A DNA stretch of 64,000 nucleotides, from NCBI GenBank assembly GCA_002118135.1, contig BDIU01000215.1:1-64000 (forward strand), read 5' to 3'. Below the pieces are notes generated by a model. That model saw only the letters and a list, made by a program, of their open reading frames with translations, was not told the origin of the DNA and did not search any database. A program made the translations under genes and the position numbers. This document shows, piece by piece, positions 11,636 to 25,000 of the stretch; position 1 is the stretch's first letter; each line of letters starts with the position of its first letter. The DNA is from Trebouxia sp. TZW2008 (lineage: Eukaryota; Chlorophyta; Trebouxiophyceae; Trebouxiales; Trebouxiaceae).

Positions 11636-13010
11636 CCCGTAAGCTGATGACAGCCCCTTGCCTTTGCCCCTGTAACAATCTCGGCCTTTGTCTCCTTACC
11701 CACCCTGGTGTTGAACAGCAGCTCAAGGCCAGATGGGACCAAAGCAAATAAGGCTGGAATCAAGCAGCAGCCTCAGGCAGAGGCAGCTGTCACTTCAAGC
11801 ACCTCTGGGTATTGTACAATGACAGCTTTAGCCATTTCACAATCTCAGCCTTCAGGGCCTTGCCCATCCTGAGTTTCAGACATGGTTGAAGGCCATGTCA
11901 GGCACGGTGCTCTCAAGGCTGACTTTGAGAAGGAGTCATGCATTGTCCACAAACAGAATTTATACAAGGTCAAAAAGAGAGTACCAGTGACTCTTTGCTG
12001 GCTGATGACAGCCCCTTGCCTTTGGCCCTGTCACGATCTCGACCTTCATCTCCTTACCCACCCTGGTCTTGAACAGAAGTTCTAGGCAGAACGGGTCAGG
12101 CAGATTAAGGCTGAAAATGAGCAGGAGCCTCAAGCAAAGGCAGCTGTCACTTCAAGCACCTGTGGGTATCTCACAATGACAGCTTTGACCTTCTACAAAC
12201 TCAGCCTTTAGCACCTTGCCTATCCTGGGCTTCCAAAATACGCCGAAGGTTGTGCTAGACAAGGTGCTGAAAGCTGAGGTCGGGAAGGAGTCGTGCCTTG
12301 GCCAAAGCCAACATCTACACATCAAGATTGAAAACAAGTCCCAGTGACTCCTTGTGGGCTGATGACAGCTCCTTGCCTTTGCTCCTGTCAGAATCTCACT
12401 GCCTTCATCTCCTTACCCACCCTGGTGTTGAACAGCAGCTCGAGGCCAAAATGGACAAGAGAGGTCAAGGCTGGAAATGAGCAGGAGTCTCAAGCAAAGG
12501 CAGCTGTCATCTCAAGTACGCTTGACATTGTACAAGCACAGCATTGCAGCCGTTGCAGCTGCAAAGCGTCAGCACTCTGAGCCTGGTGTTGAACAGCAGC
12601 TAAAGGCCAGAATGGACAAGAGAGACTGAGGCAGAATTTGAGCAGGAGATTCAAGCATAGGCAGCTGTTATCTGAAGTACGCTTGAAACTTTGTTATCAG
12701 AGCATTGCAGCTGTTGCATCTGCAAAGCATCAGCACTCTGCCCATCCTGGTTTTGCACACTAGCTCAAGGCCAGAATGGACAAGAGAGACTAAGGCTGGA
12801 AACAAGCAGGAGACTCAAAGCAAAGGCGACTTTTGCCTCAAGCATCTCTTCATCATGCAGTATGACGGCATTGCAGTCGTTGGCAGCTGCAAGGTATGAG
12901 ATGCTGGCAAGCTGATGACAGCGCCTTGCGTTTGGCCCTTTGACCATCTCGGCCTTCGCCTCCTTACCCACTCTGGTGTTGAACAGCAGCTTCAGGCCAG
13001 AATGGAAACA
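11636..13010 (-). repeat. Echo array of the 'GK-x-KAEIV' exon
   Basis: At least seven diverged copies of one unit, reading on the - strand as G-K-(E/A/V)-x-K-A-E-(I/M/F)-V and lying near 11690, 11850, 12045, 12210, 12400, 12760 and 12940. Some are long (continuing as G-x-K-A-R-G-C-H-Q), some short. Most have stops or lost splice sites. The copy at 12970-12831 keeps the longest frame (46 codons) and is taken as the functional one. Confidence 0.75.
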
Positions 13011-16000
13011 ACAGATTCAGGCTGAAAATGGGCAGGAGACTCATACAAGCACCTTGCAAGATGTAAAATGATGCAATGTCTTGCAGCCATGAGCATCTGC
13101 AAGACATTGCATATTGGAGCAGCAGTATGGAGTCAGTTACACTCACATCATAGGATGCAAACCACATGATGCTCCATGCACTGACGTGTGGGGACAATGT
13201 TGTGATAGCCATCACCAAAGGAAATGCACTGTCCCTTGTGCAACTTGCCATTCTGCTCATCAGCAGCTGAACCTACTTAAGTGGAGACGCTTGCTGTCTA
13301 GGAATGCAGTGCAATGCAATGCAATGCTTGGCACACCAAGCATGATCCAAATGTGCACACTGCTTGCCGGCAGTTGGGCCTTCTGAAGCGTGGAGACGCT
13401 CGCAATTGCACACTGCACTGCTTGCGCCTCCACAATTAAGAGAACCCAGCTGTGACTGAGGACAGATGGCAAACACGGACAGCACTGTTCTGCTGAAGGC
13501 ACTTCTGTATCACACATCAAGTCTTGGTGTGTGCAGCAGAAGAGTGTCAACATTCCTAACATTGTTACAATGAAGTGGCTGCTTTTGAACAACTCTTACC
13601 AAAGATCGTGTGATCAGTGCACTGAGCATCCACATGACAGGCAACTAAACATTCCTTCTTTTGTGACAAAGACAGCTGCAGAAGCTCTTCACTGCAAATG
13701 TAGAGAAACTGCAAGCGGCTTCTCTCACCAAAAGTTTGAATGTCATTAAGCACCTGTCACGTCAAGGCTGAACATTCTTGTGGCAAAGCACGCTCAAAAG
13801 CAGCTGCCAATGATGCACAGCATACTCTCCGAACTCCCATGCAAATACTTCCTCATGCTCGTTGTGAACACGCAAGGTTTGATCAGCAAAAGCAAGAAGC
13901 TGTCACATTGCAGGCGCTTACAACTCAGTGGGTGAGGTGCAGCGCTTGTGGGCACTTCTTATTTTGGGAACCATTTCTCGACTTACGTGTGTCATTTCTG
14001 CGCGAGGGCCAAGCTCTCTGCATCTTAATTTTCTCTGTATTGATCCATCTTTAACAGATGTAGCCGGAGCGACTTGTGTCAGTCAGACACATTGACCAAG
14101 GCCCTTGTGAACATGTTGTGATAAGGGCCTAGACATGCTATCTGCAACAAAACAGCACATTATGAAGGGGCAACATTGTAGCAGATGCCTGACACGACTT
14201 GTTCTCCTACTTTGACCAGACAGCTGAGGTGAAGGAGGAGGAGAAGGAGGAGATTTCTACATGCTTGACAAGTGTGGGACAAGCACTATCTGCACTCGTT
14301 GAATAGCTTCTTGAGGCCTCAAAACACAGTGCAAATTAGCTCATTGCACTTGGCAGACAAGAAGCTTTAGCCCAAGTTGGGGGACTAGACATTGATTAAG
14401 GATATGCTTCTTTGACTGCACGTCTCAGTATCTCTGCACTTGCCATGAGCCCAGCTCAGCCCAGTGCAGCAAAGGTTGGCAAGCATCAAGCTCTAGCCAA
14501 GCCTTGATTCGGGACAGCAAAACAGTCAAGCATGTGCTCCTTGGACTGCACACCTCAGTATCTCTGCACTTGCCACGATAACAACAGACATGGCTTGAGG
14601 GCAAGCACTATCTGCGACCCCTGACACCGTTCTGAGGCATCATGACAAAGCGCAGAATGCACTGAAGCCGCTGCAGCCAAAGCAAGGAAGCAGCAAGTGA
14701 GCTTGACGCAAGCAATGTTCACCGTGATGGCATTCTGAGGCTTCATGACAGAGTGCAGATTGGTACCTGAAGCCGGTGCGGTCAAAGCAAGCAAGCAACA
14801 AGTGAGCTTGATGTAACTGAAGAGGTCCTCATCTCCTACTGATGCACACAGCTACAATCTCTTGTGTCTGTGCATGTGGGATCAAGATTTCAGTAATGCC
14901 AGCAGGGCACACCATATCTGCACTGCCTGATAGCTTCATAGACCTTCATGACAGAGTGCAGACTGGCTCATTGCACTTGGCAAACAGCAAGCTTGGGCCC
15001 TTGTAGGGGGACAAGACATGGTTCAAGGGTACGCTTTTTTGGTTGCACGCCTCAGTATCTCTGCACTTGCCATGATGACCTCAGGCATCATTTGAGGGCC
15101 AGCACTAGCAGCACCCCCTGACACCATTCTGAGGCTTCATGACAGAGCGCAGATTGCACTGAAGTAATGCAACTAAAGCAAGTGATCACCAACATGTTAT
15201 GATTGATCTCATTCTCTGATGCTCTTGTAGTGATTGCAACTGAAACATGCACACCTCCTGCATCTCAGATGGGTGTACAGCTTGCATTGACCTATGCACC
15301 TGTTTCAGAGATGCATGCGCAAGCAATGAAAATCTCAGCCTTTGCCATGGGGCTGCGTCTGACAAAATTCAGCTGCAGTTCCTGCGGCAAATGGTTAACA
15401 AGCCATTGCAGGCTATGCGGCTCTCAAGCAGCGGCCATGTCCTATGTCAGCTGCACAAACTGCCATAATCCAGAAGACAGCAACATGTGCAGCAAGATGT
15501 GCTGAACATGCATGCAATCTGATTGTTAGTTGTGCCGGTGACCTGACAAGTCATTGAGAATGGATTCACAGCTTGCATTGACACATTTAACTGTCTCAGA
15601 GATGCATGAGTAAGCACTGCAAGTCTCAACCTTTGCCATGAGGCTGCAACTGTCAACATCCAGGTGCAGTCCCAGTAGCAAATGCTTGAGAAGCCATTGC
15701 AGGCTATGCAGCTCTCAAATAGCCGCCATGTTTGATATCAGCTGCACAAGTAGGCAGAATGGAGGAAGACAACATGTCCAAGAATGTCTTGGCTGTGTTT
15801 GTGTACAGCTTGCATCAATATTGGCCTTGACACATGCTACACATGCTTCAGGACGGCATGGGCCAGCAATGAGAGCCTCAATCTTTGCCATAAGGCTGCA
15901 TCTGCCATCATTCAGCTGCGTCCTGGGAAGCAGAGATTGCAATTGAGCCATTGCAAGGTATGCAGCTCTCAAGCAGCAGTCATCTTTCATGTCAGCTGCA

Positions 16001-19000
16001 CAAGTGGGCGTACTGAGGAAGGCAACATGTCACAGAATGTGTCGGCTGTGTTTGTGCACAGCTTACATCAGTGTTGGCCTCGTACACATGCTTCAGAGAT
16101 GCATGGGCAAGCAATGAGGGTCTCAATCTTGGCCATCAGGCTGCAACCTGGAACACATGCAGCTGCAGTCCCGATGGCCAAGTGTTGAGAAGCCATTGCA
16201 GGCTATGCAGCCCTCAAGCAGCGGCCATGCCCAATGTCAGCTGCAAATATGACCATAATCCAGAAGACAACAACATGTACTGACCTTGCATGCAATCTGA
16301 TTGTCATTTCTGCTTGTGACCTGCCATATGATTCAGATTGTATGTATAGCTTGCATTAGACTATGGACCAGTCTCAGAGGTGCATGAGCAAGCCATGAGA
16401 GTCTCAACCAGTGAGGCTGCATCTGCCATCATTCAGTTGCAGTCCCAATGTCACGGCTTTGGGACGCCATCGCAGAGCCATGCAGCTCTCAAGCACTTGG
16501 CCATCTCTACAATCAACTGCACAAGAGGGCATATGCCCAGAGACTCAAAGACTCTGTTGGCTGAAAGATGAAGCAATGGGAGCCTCACAGTTTGCCGTGC
16601 AACGTGAAGGACATTCAAGCTCAGCTGCGACCTCCACAACAAGAAGTTGAAAAGTGATTTTAGGCTATGTAGCTCTCAAATCAATGCGCTGGCAAGTGTC
16701 AGCAGCACAAATGCAAATAGTCACAGAGATCAGCAGCAGTCAAAGGTATTGTTGACTGTAATCTGTGCAGTTGTGAACGCTCTGGCATCGCATGCCTGTA
16801 GGGACATGCCAGCTTGATGGACGGGAAGCTTGTCTTGAACCAGGCCTGCGTCAAGACGCGCTGCCCTCCCAGCAAGTTTGCATCCTCCTCAGCACAGCTA
16901 TGCACAGACAAATTATCTGCTGGCACTATTGCTCGCATGCCGCCATGTCTGGTGTCAAGTGCATAGATGGCAGGTCTCCGAGACAACAAAATGCAAAGGT
17001 CTTGTGGACTGTATCTGTTTTTTAATGAAGCTTGTGGCACTTGAATGCTGCCATGTCTGGTGTCAGCTGCATGAATGACAGGTTTCCAAGATGAGATCAT
17101 GCCCAGGCATGGCTTGCTGTAGTCTGCAAAGTGAGAAAGAGATTGGCATTGGCATGCCTGTAGGGGGATGCAAACTTGATGAGCGAGAGGCTTGTCATGA
17201 AGCAGGCCTGTTTAAATACAAGCCACTCTCACGACAAGCTTGCAGCCTCCTCAGCACGACTTCACAGACTGTGTGTTTGCTGGCATATTTACACAGTGCC
17301 TTGCCCTTGCAAAGCTGTCACCTACAAATTGTTTGCTGACGAATTGCCTGGCATCTACTGGCAAGCTGCGCTCCTGCAAGTCAGGTGCTTTGGAAAAGCG
17401 CAAGGCCTTGACCAGCACGCTGAGATTATCAATTTCTGATGGCAACAAAGACCGGCAACCCCATGTGCTGGTTCAGACTTCTGCCCTTTTCCAAGGCTTC
17501 ACTGTTTCCTTTGCAGGTGTGCTTGGTCCCCTGTCAGGCTGAAGTCGACCATGAAACACTCAACACAAATGCAACATCGGGCCTGTGTTCATGAGTATGG
17601 GTGCCATACATCTTAGTCCAGCTTTCTGCCATTGAGGCGAGTCGTCTGCGATGACGTAGCCTCCCATCAGCAGCAGCAAGATCTTGCTCTAGAGCAAGAC
17701 ACTATCTGCACTGTTTTGCTGCCGGCAAAAGCGCGTAGCTTCTGTGAGCTGAGTTTCTGAGGTCATCAGGAGATACAAGCAAGAGGCCTGCTGAACTGCA
17801 GAAGACCTGAACAAGGGCTCTTGACTTCTGAGCCCATCTCAGCCCTGCTGCACTTCACAAGGCTCTTGTTCAGCTGCTGACTTTGGACCAAGAACGAACT
17901 ACACATTGAGTATAAAGTCAGACAGTCTTGCATGCGCCACGTCAGCATGCAATCAGTTTGTCATGTTTGCATCGAAAGTGACAACAATTTTCATCATCAT
18001 CATTACACTCTCTGGCATGCTCTGCTAGGTGTGTATGGCATAAGTCCTGTCTCACCGGGCAGGCTTGTCTTGAGCATCACAAAACAGACATCAAATGTTC
18101 AACTGGGGGAAGTCAGACAATACAATGTCATCCCAGATGTTCCCAGGTTAACTTGAATTATTGTTTGTGCAGTGATTTGTCTTTGTAAGGACACTGAATG
18201 TAAGGACAATCTCGATGTAAGGACAAGCCATTGGTGCCCAATCACTGCGTTTTGACTGCATGGGTCCCTCTGAGTAAGGACAGTTTGGTTTGGAGAGGTT
18301 TCTTGGTAAGCAAGGCAGCCATCACAAAGAGGGACGCTGAGAGGGACACTGTCATGAACCAAGCCTGTTTCACAACAAGCTACCCGCCAAGCAAGCTTGC
18401 AGCCTTCTCAGCACAAGCGCCTCATGTGTAGCAATACGTGTGAGACTTGCTGTGTAAAAGCAAGGTAACACAAAAATTCTTGGGTACAGCATGCAATGTT
18501 GGCCGTTTCGCAGCCCTGTCAATTGCTGCAAAGCTCTGCACCGGTTGGCATCACAGTCATGTCGCTGTGGACACACGACCTGAGTTTCCAAGGTATGCTG
18601 GCAAATTGCCGCTTCCCAGAAAGCAACGACCCTGTTTTGACAGCAACTTTTGATGTGATGCACAGCAGGGCCATTGTCAGGGTAGATGCCTTATGCAACA
18701 TAGGGAAAATCACTCAGGCACAGTATGATGCATGTTGAGCTGAAGGTTATGGGATTGCGCACTCTTTGCTGCTGAGCGTTTTGATGTGAGTTGGACATGG
18801 TATGATGCAGGTCCAGCTTTAGGTTGTGACATTCTGCAATCATTGTTGCTGCGCCATTCTGACGTGTTTGGCAGCAGTGGGTGAGTCCGACATGGCATAG
18901 TGCCTGTTCAGCTTCGAATTGCGACATGCTGCAATCATTGCTGCTGCGCCATTCTAACGTGTTTGGCAGCAGTGGGTGAGTCAGACATGGCATAGTGCCT

Positions 19001-22000
19001 GTTCAGCTTCGAATTGCGACATGCTGCAATCATTGCTGCTGCGCCTCTCTGACGTGTTTGGCAGCAATGGGTGAGTCGGACATGGTATAGTGCCTGTTCA
19101 GCTTCGAATCGCGACACGCTGCAATCATTGCTGCTGCGCCTTTCTGACGTGTTTGGCAGCAATGGGTGAGTCGGACATGGTATAGTGCCTGTTCAGCTTC
19201 AAATTGCGACACGCTGCAATGATTGCTGCTGCGCCTTTCTGACACATTTGGCAGCAGTGAGCACTGAGGCCGTGTCTGGGTGCATGCATATGCCTTGGCT
19301 GCAACAGCTATAAGATTTGTCTCTCAAAGGCCACATGCTGGCTTGTCAGTGCTTGCCACTCCCAAACCCATCATGATGCGTTTTGAACGCTGCCAATCAC
19401 TGCAAGCATATGCCTTGGCTGCAACGGGTAGAAGACTTGTGTCTCAAAGGCCACATGTTGGCTGACCAATGATTGCCATGGCAAAAGCCAGGATGAGAAC
19501 CTTTCAAAAACAATGCTTGCAGCCAGTGAAGCCGAGGAACATGCTTGCAATACCAGTCGGCTGCAACACAAGCTTTTTCATCAGGGTACAGAAGCTGCCC
19601 ACAAGCATAAAGCAACCCTGCGACGATGCTCAATCAAGCAACAATCATGTTGATGCAAAAGCTGCTGATGTTGTGCAGTGTGCCACAAGACTGTTCCCAT
19701 TTGCCAGCTTGTAATATCATGAGCTGAGCATTGTGGACAGTCCCATCGCACATCCGGACTGCAATGCAGCAATGACAAAATCAGCTTGTGAGACAAAACA
19801 GGATGTGTGGCATGATGTGGGTGCATGCTCTCTTTTTGGTGGAGACTTTGACCTGTTTGTAATGCCGTCCGCTTAGCCATACTTGACGGATTTCGGACAT
19901 TGTGACTGTTAGCACTGTTGGGACAAAAGCTTGGCTTTGTTCAATCCCAGGCAAATGCCATACAGCTCACGCATCAGCTGTGCAACACAAATCATGTTGC
20001 TGCAAGTGCTTAGCTTCTCCTTCACAGGTGTTCCTGAGTTGCTTTGCAAACCACCTGTTGAGGGTGAGCTGAGCACTCACAGCAAACACAATGTTTGGAG
20101 CAAAGTTGCTGCCTGAGCTGTCATGTACAGGTCAGCTGTCGGCTGCTTAAATGCAGATTATTTCAGAGATATATACAAGCCAAAGGTTTTGTTGGCTGTC
20201 ATCTGTACAGTCTGCTGTTTAAAGGCCTCAGGGGCATGCAGGCTTGCTGGGTTGGTGGTCTGTCATGAACCAGGAATGCTTCATGACAGCCCACCTCCCC
20301 AGCCAGCTTGCAGTCTCCTCAGTATTACTATACGGAGCAAAAAGTCAGGACTTCAAGGAAAGTTACGAGCATTGACACCATGTGTTTCAGGCCGTGCATG
20401 AATGAATTGTATGCTATCTTGATGCCATGCAGGCTGCAACCAAGGCAAACGCCTGCAAATCAGCCGCTTTGGAACGAGCAGAGCCTTGACCAGCATGCTG
20501 AATTTGCTAAATGTAGATGGCAACAAGGTTGGAGACTTTGAGAAATAGCAGGGGCTTGCCTTTCATGCTAAATTTGCCAAAATTGCCAACACCTGCTGGC
20601 AACAAATTTGACAGTTTGGAGAAGAGCAGGGCCTTGACTAGCACGATGAGACTGCCAAATCCTGACTGAAACAAGGACCGGCTACCTCACATGCTGGATC
20701 AGAGCTCTGCTTTACATGAAGGCTCTACTGGCGTCCTTAGCAGGTGTGCTTGCTTGCCAGTCAGGCTGAAGTTGGCCGCAAAACACTCAACACAATTGCA
20801 ACATGTGCGTTGTGCATGTTATCATGAGTATGGGTGCTATATTGTGTGGTGCAGCTTCCTGCCATTGCAGTGAGCTTTTCCAGCAGACGCGACGTCAATA
20901 CACTACAGTGCTCACTTGCTAACTGAAACAGCACAAGCCAATCAAGCAAAATTGGTTGGCAAAAGAATCAACTAGTCAGAGACTGCTGCAAGCTGCACAC
21001 ATCCTAGCAGGGGCCACCGACTGAAAAGCTTGCCTTCACATGGCAGTCCCTTGTCTGTGGCTGCCTCATACCTTCAGTCTTAAGCGCTGCAACCACCCTA
21101 TGGTAATGAAACAGCTGGATGTTGTGCTTGATGTTGTGTACAAGACTAAGGTGGAGCAGGAGCCACATATCGGCCCAAAGCAGAATCTAGACATCAAGGT
21201 GTAACACAGAGTAACAGTGACTCCCTTTGGATTATGCCAGCTGCTCACCTTTGATTCCTTCACAATCTCAGCCTTAAGCATAGCACCCGCCCTGGTCTTG
21301 ACACAGCCAGAGAGATTACTTTCCTGAGGCCAAGAACGTGAACGAGCCACAGGCAGAAGGCAGCTGTCAGAGGCATTGATTGTTGGTACAACAGCGCCCC
21401 AGCTCTCCAATTGCTGCTGCTGTTGACAAGTGACAGCTCTTTGCAGCATAGACTGTGAGGCGGTCTGGTTCATGATGCCTGCGGATGTGGTGCAACTGCC
21501 TGAGGGCCTGACACAGAGAAACAACAGCCAGAAATCACCCTCGAGCCCCTGCCAAGCAAAGGCAGCAACTGCTTGTTCCAGTGTCAGCTCAACGCAACGC
21601 AACAGAGACTAGGATGTGTTGGTCATTGCTTTGGTCTGTGGGTGTGGTGCAACTGCGTAAGGACATGGCATAGAGAAACAGAAGCTTGGTATTGCTCTGA
21701 GCTCCTGCCAAGCAAGGTTAGAAGAAGCCAGGAATCAGCCCAAGCCCCTTTAAGGAGGTCATGTAGAAACTGCAGGTCGCCTAAGCTGCAACTCGTGGTT
21801 GACCTGCTTGGAAGGGCCTAAGGGTGGTTCCTGGCTTCTTCTTTCCGCCATTGGCAGCTTCAGCAACCCAATTTACGGACAAGCTGTCTGGGAGGGTCCA
21901 GAGTATCATCCTGGCTGTACTGTCTTTGACAGTCACGCCAGCACAGCCTCAGGTCTGGATGTTTCCAGACCACTTGATTTGATATTGTAACTGCTCCACT

Positions 22001-25000
22001 CAACTCAATGCTCCTGTTGACTAGTTATAACGCACTGCAGTACAGACTGTGTGACTTATCAGGCATGTGAGTATGGTGCAACTTCCTGAAGAGCTGGCAT
22101 AGGGGCAACAGAAGCCAGGCAACACCCTACGCCCTTGTCCAACAAGGAAAGAAGAAGCCAGGAATGTCCCTGAGCCCCTACCAAGCAGATCCACCATGAT
22201 TCGCAGCTTCAGCAACGCAGATCATAATGGACTTTCAGGAAGGGTCAAGAGTGTCATCCTAGCTGTGCTGTCTTTGTCGGTCATGCCAGCACAGCCTCAG
22301 GTCTGGATCTTTCCAGGCCGCTGATTTTGCAATGCGACTGCTCCACTTACTTTATTGCTGCTGCTGATGATGAGCAACAACGCACTGCAGTACAGACTGC
22401 GTGACTCATGAGGTCTGTGGGTGTGGTGCAACTGCCTGACGACCTGGCATAAGGGCAACAGCAGGCAGGCATCACCCTAAGAACCCTAGGCTGTCAAGCA
22501 AGGAAAGAAGAAGACAGATTTGACCCTAAGCCCCTACCAAGCAGATCATCACTGCTTTGCTGCTTCTGCAAGCCAAAGAATGATGGGTGACTTTAAGAGG
22601 GTCCAGAGTGTCATCCTAGCTGTACTGTCTTTGACCCACTGCATTATAACTCATCGGGTTTCGATTCCCACCATGAAAAGCGCAAGAAAACCTTGAAAAC
22701 CGTACACCCTACAACCTATCAATTCCCCTAACAAAAACAGAACTGTAGGTTTTCCTGAGGGGTTTTGGAACCCTACCGTCCAAAACCTGATGAAGTATGA
22801 TGTCAAGGATCTTGAACAGTCATGCCAAATGAGGCTCGGCTAAATGGACTTCTGCTGCCACTTGCAGAATGGCACTTCACGCAGAAAAGCAATAGTGAGT
22901 TTTCACAATCTAATAGAGGAACGCTCTACATCATACTAGCTTGTCTTGCAAGCTTGCAGTGCGACCACAGTGAGCTTTGCATGATCTTATAGCACGCTGC
23001 TCCGTCAGGAACCTTGAATGACAACAGCCGGCGGAAACAGATCTGCTACAAGGTTGTGCAAAGCTCCTGGCGGTCACCTCAAAGCAGCTCTGCAATGACG
23101 CGCTGCGTCGACCTGTCAAAGGCATGCAACCATACAAAAAGACAGTGACAAGGAATACAAAACACCTCATTGACTGGTCTTGCAAGCTTGCCTTGTGACC
23201 GCAACAAGCTGTGCATGATCTTGTAGTACACTGCTCTGCCAGTCATCTGGAGCCTGGCTGAAACAAGTCTGCTGCAAGGTCATGCAAAACTTAGGGCGAT
23301 CACATCATGGCTTGCTGCATTGTTCTGTCAAATACATATAAGACAATACAAACAGACAATGACAAGACATCGCATTACATTGACTGGTCTTGCAAGCTTG
23401 CCTTGTGACCACAACAAGCTTTGCATAATCTCTTAGCACGCCTAGCTAGTGACCTTGAATGACAAGAGACACTTATTGAGGAGGATCTGCTACAAAGTCA
23501 TGCAAAGCTCATTGGGGTCACCTCATGGCAGCTCTGCAATGACTTGCTGCTGTCAAAGCCTGTGCTACTTGCGGAAGTATACTTGAGCCATGTCTGGTGC
23601 TGGTCGTGTCTGTTTGTCAGCTGCAAGAATTTGAGGAGTGTGTCAGGTGTAGTTTTCAAACTACATTGGTAGAAAGGTTGATGTCAATTGTAATGGGTTT
23701 GGCTTATCTCATGTGTGAGTATTGCACATGATGGCTTTAATCGAGTGGAACTGACCTGAATGCTAGAGGCATTAGAGCCATGTGTTGGCTCCTGATACAA
23801 TGGCAATGGTAGCTTTGCCAACAGCAGGAGAAATCCAGGCTTGCATTTGCTCATGAGGCTCAAGCAGCTTGCAGCCATTGACAGAACAGCGAGCTTGGTG
23901 AATTGTACCAGATGGGTTTGAGTTGAGTGATTCCTGAGCTTTATGCTGCAGGCATTGGAGCGCCGTGTTGCTCAACTCCTGACACGCTAGCAATTGTGGC
24001 CTGCCCAAAATCCAGGCTTCCATTTTGCTGATGAGGCTCAAACGGGTTAGCTGTGAAGTTTGAAGCTGGTGGGTGTGAGTGGTATTTGGGTGGTTATGCA
24101 TGAGATGGGTGTCATGTTGCAGTGGGTGCGATGTGTAGTGTGAACTTTGGGTGTTGTTGAATTGATCTCGCCTGTCTGCTACAGGCATTGGAGTGCCATG
24201 TGTTGATTCCTGCTGTGCTGGCAATGATAAACACTAGGTGCTACAAAGTGGGTCTGACCTGAATGATAGAGGCACTGGATTGCCACGTGTTGACTTCTGA
24301 TGTGCTGTCAATGGTAGCTTGCCTTGTGGCAGAAGGTATCCAGGGTCGTCTTGAGGCTCGAGTGGCTTGGCTGTTGAGGCTCGAGTGGCTTAGGACAATT
24401 CACAAACCAGCCATTGCAGCAGCCTGTAACACCAGCAGCAAAGATTAGCATTTAAATAAAGTCCTGATGCTACAGCTTGATAGTTGAAAGGCTGGCGCTG
24501 TTGCAGCTGAACAACAGAGTAGTCGTACTCACAATGAGAGTATGCAGCAGAAGCATGCACAGCAACTCTGCATGGACTGTCAAGGAGTTGGCACGCTCAA
24601 CAACGCATGTGTTCAGGAGATGAAAAGGCCACCTGGCTGCACTTGCTGGCCTTGCACAAACAGTTTGTGACAGTAGACTCCTGATGGTACGATATCTTGT
24701 TTGACCCTGCGACAATACGAACACTCCAGGGCTTCAATGAGAGATGTGCTAAAGCAAGGCAACATTAGCTCCCGCAACTTGCATGTCACAGCGGCTTGAT
24801 GACGACTCTATCGCTGCGCATGGTTGATCTAGAGGTTGACCGATATGTCTCGTTAACGAACGTAAAATCGTGACGTCGAACATTGCATTGTAACACGCAG
24901 CATCACCTCAAAGCATAATGGATCTGCTGGGTTGGGTATTGAGTTCACTCTGGCCGACGCCGCAGACACCTTCTGTACTGTGTCGAAAACCAGATCGATC

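Noticed and set aside
11636..13010. Repeated + strand ORFs (T-A-P-C-L-x-P-C type) as a + strand gene
   Set aside because: The same DNA reads better on the - strand (G-K-x-x-K-A-E-I-V) with a splice-flanked open copy. The + frames have no splice logic.
22640..22690. Possible tRNA (a 'gggtttcgattccc' T-arm-like string)
   Set aside because: No matching acceptor, D or anticodon arms can be folded around it on either strand. At most a remnant of a tRNA-derived element.
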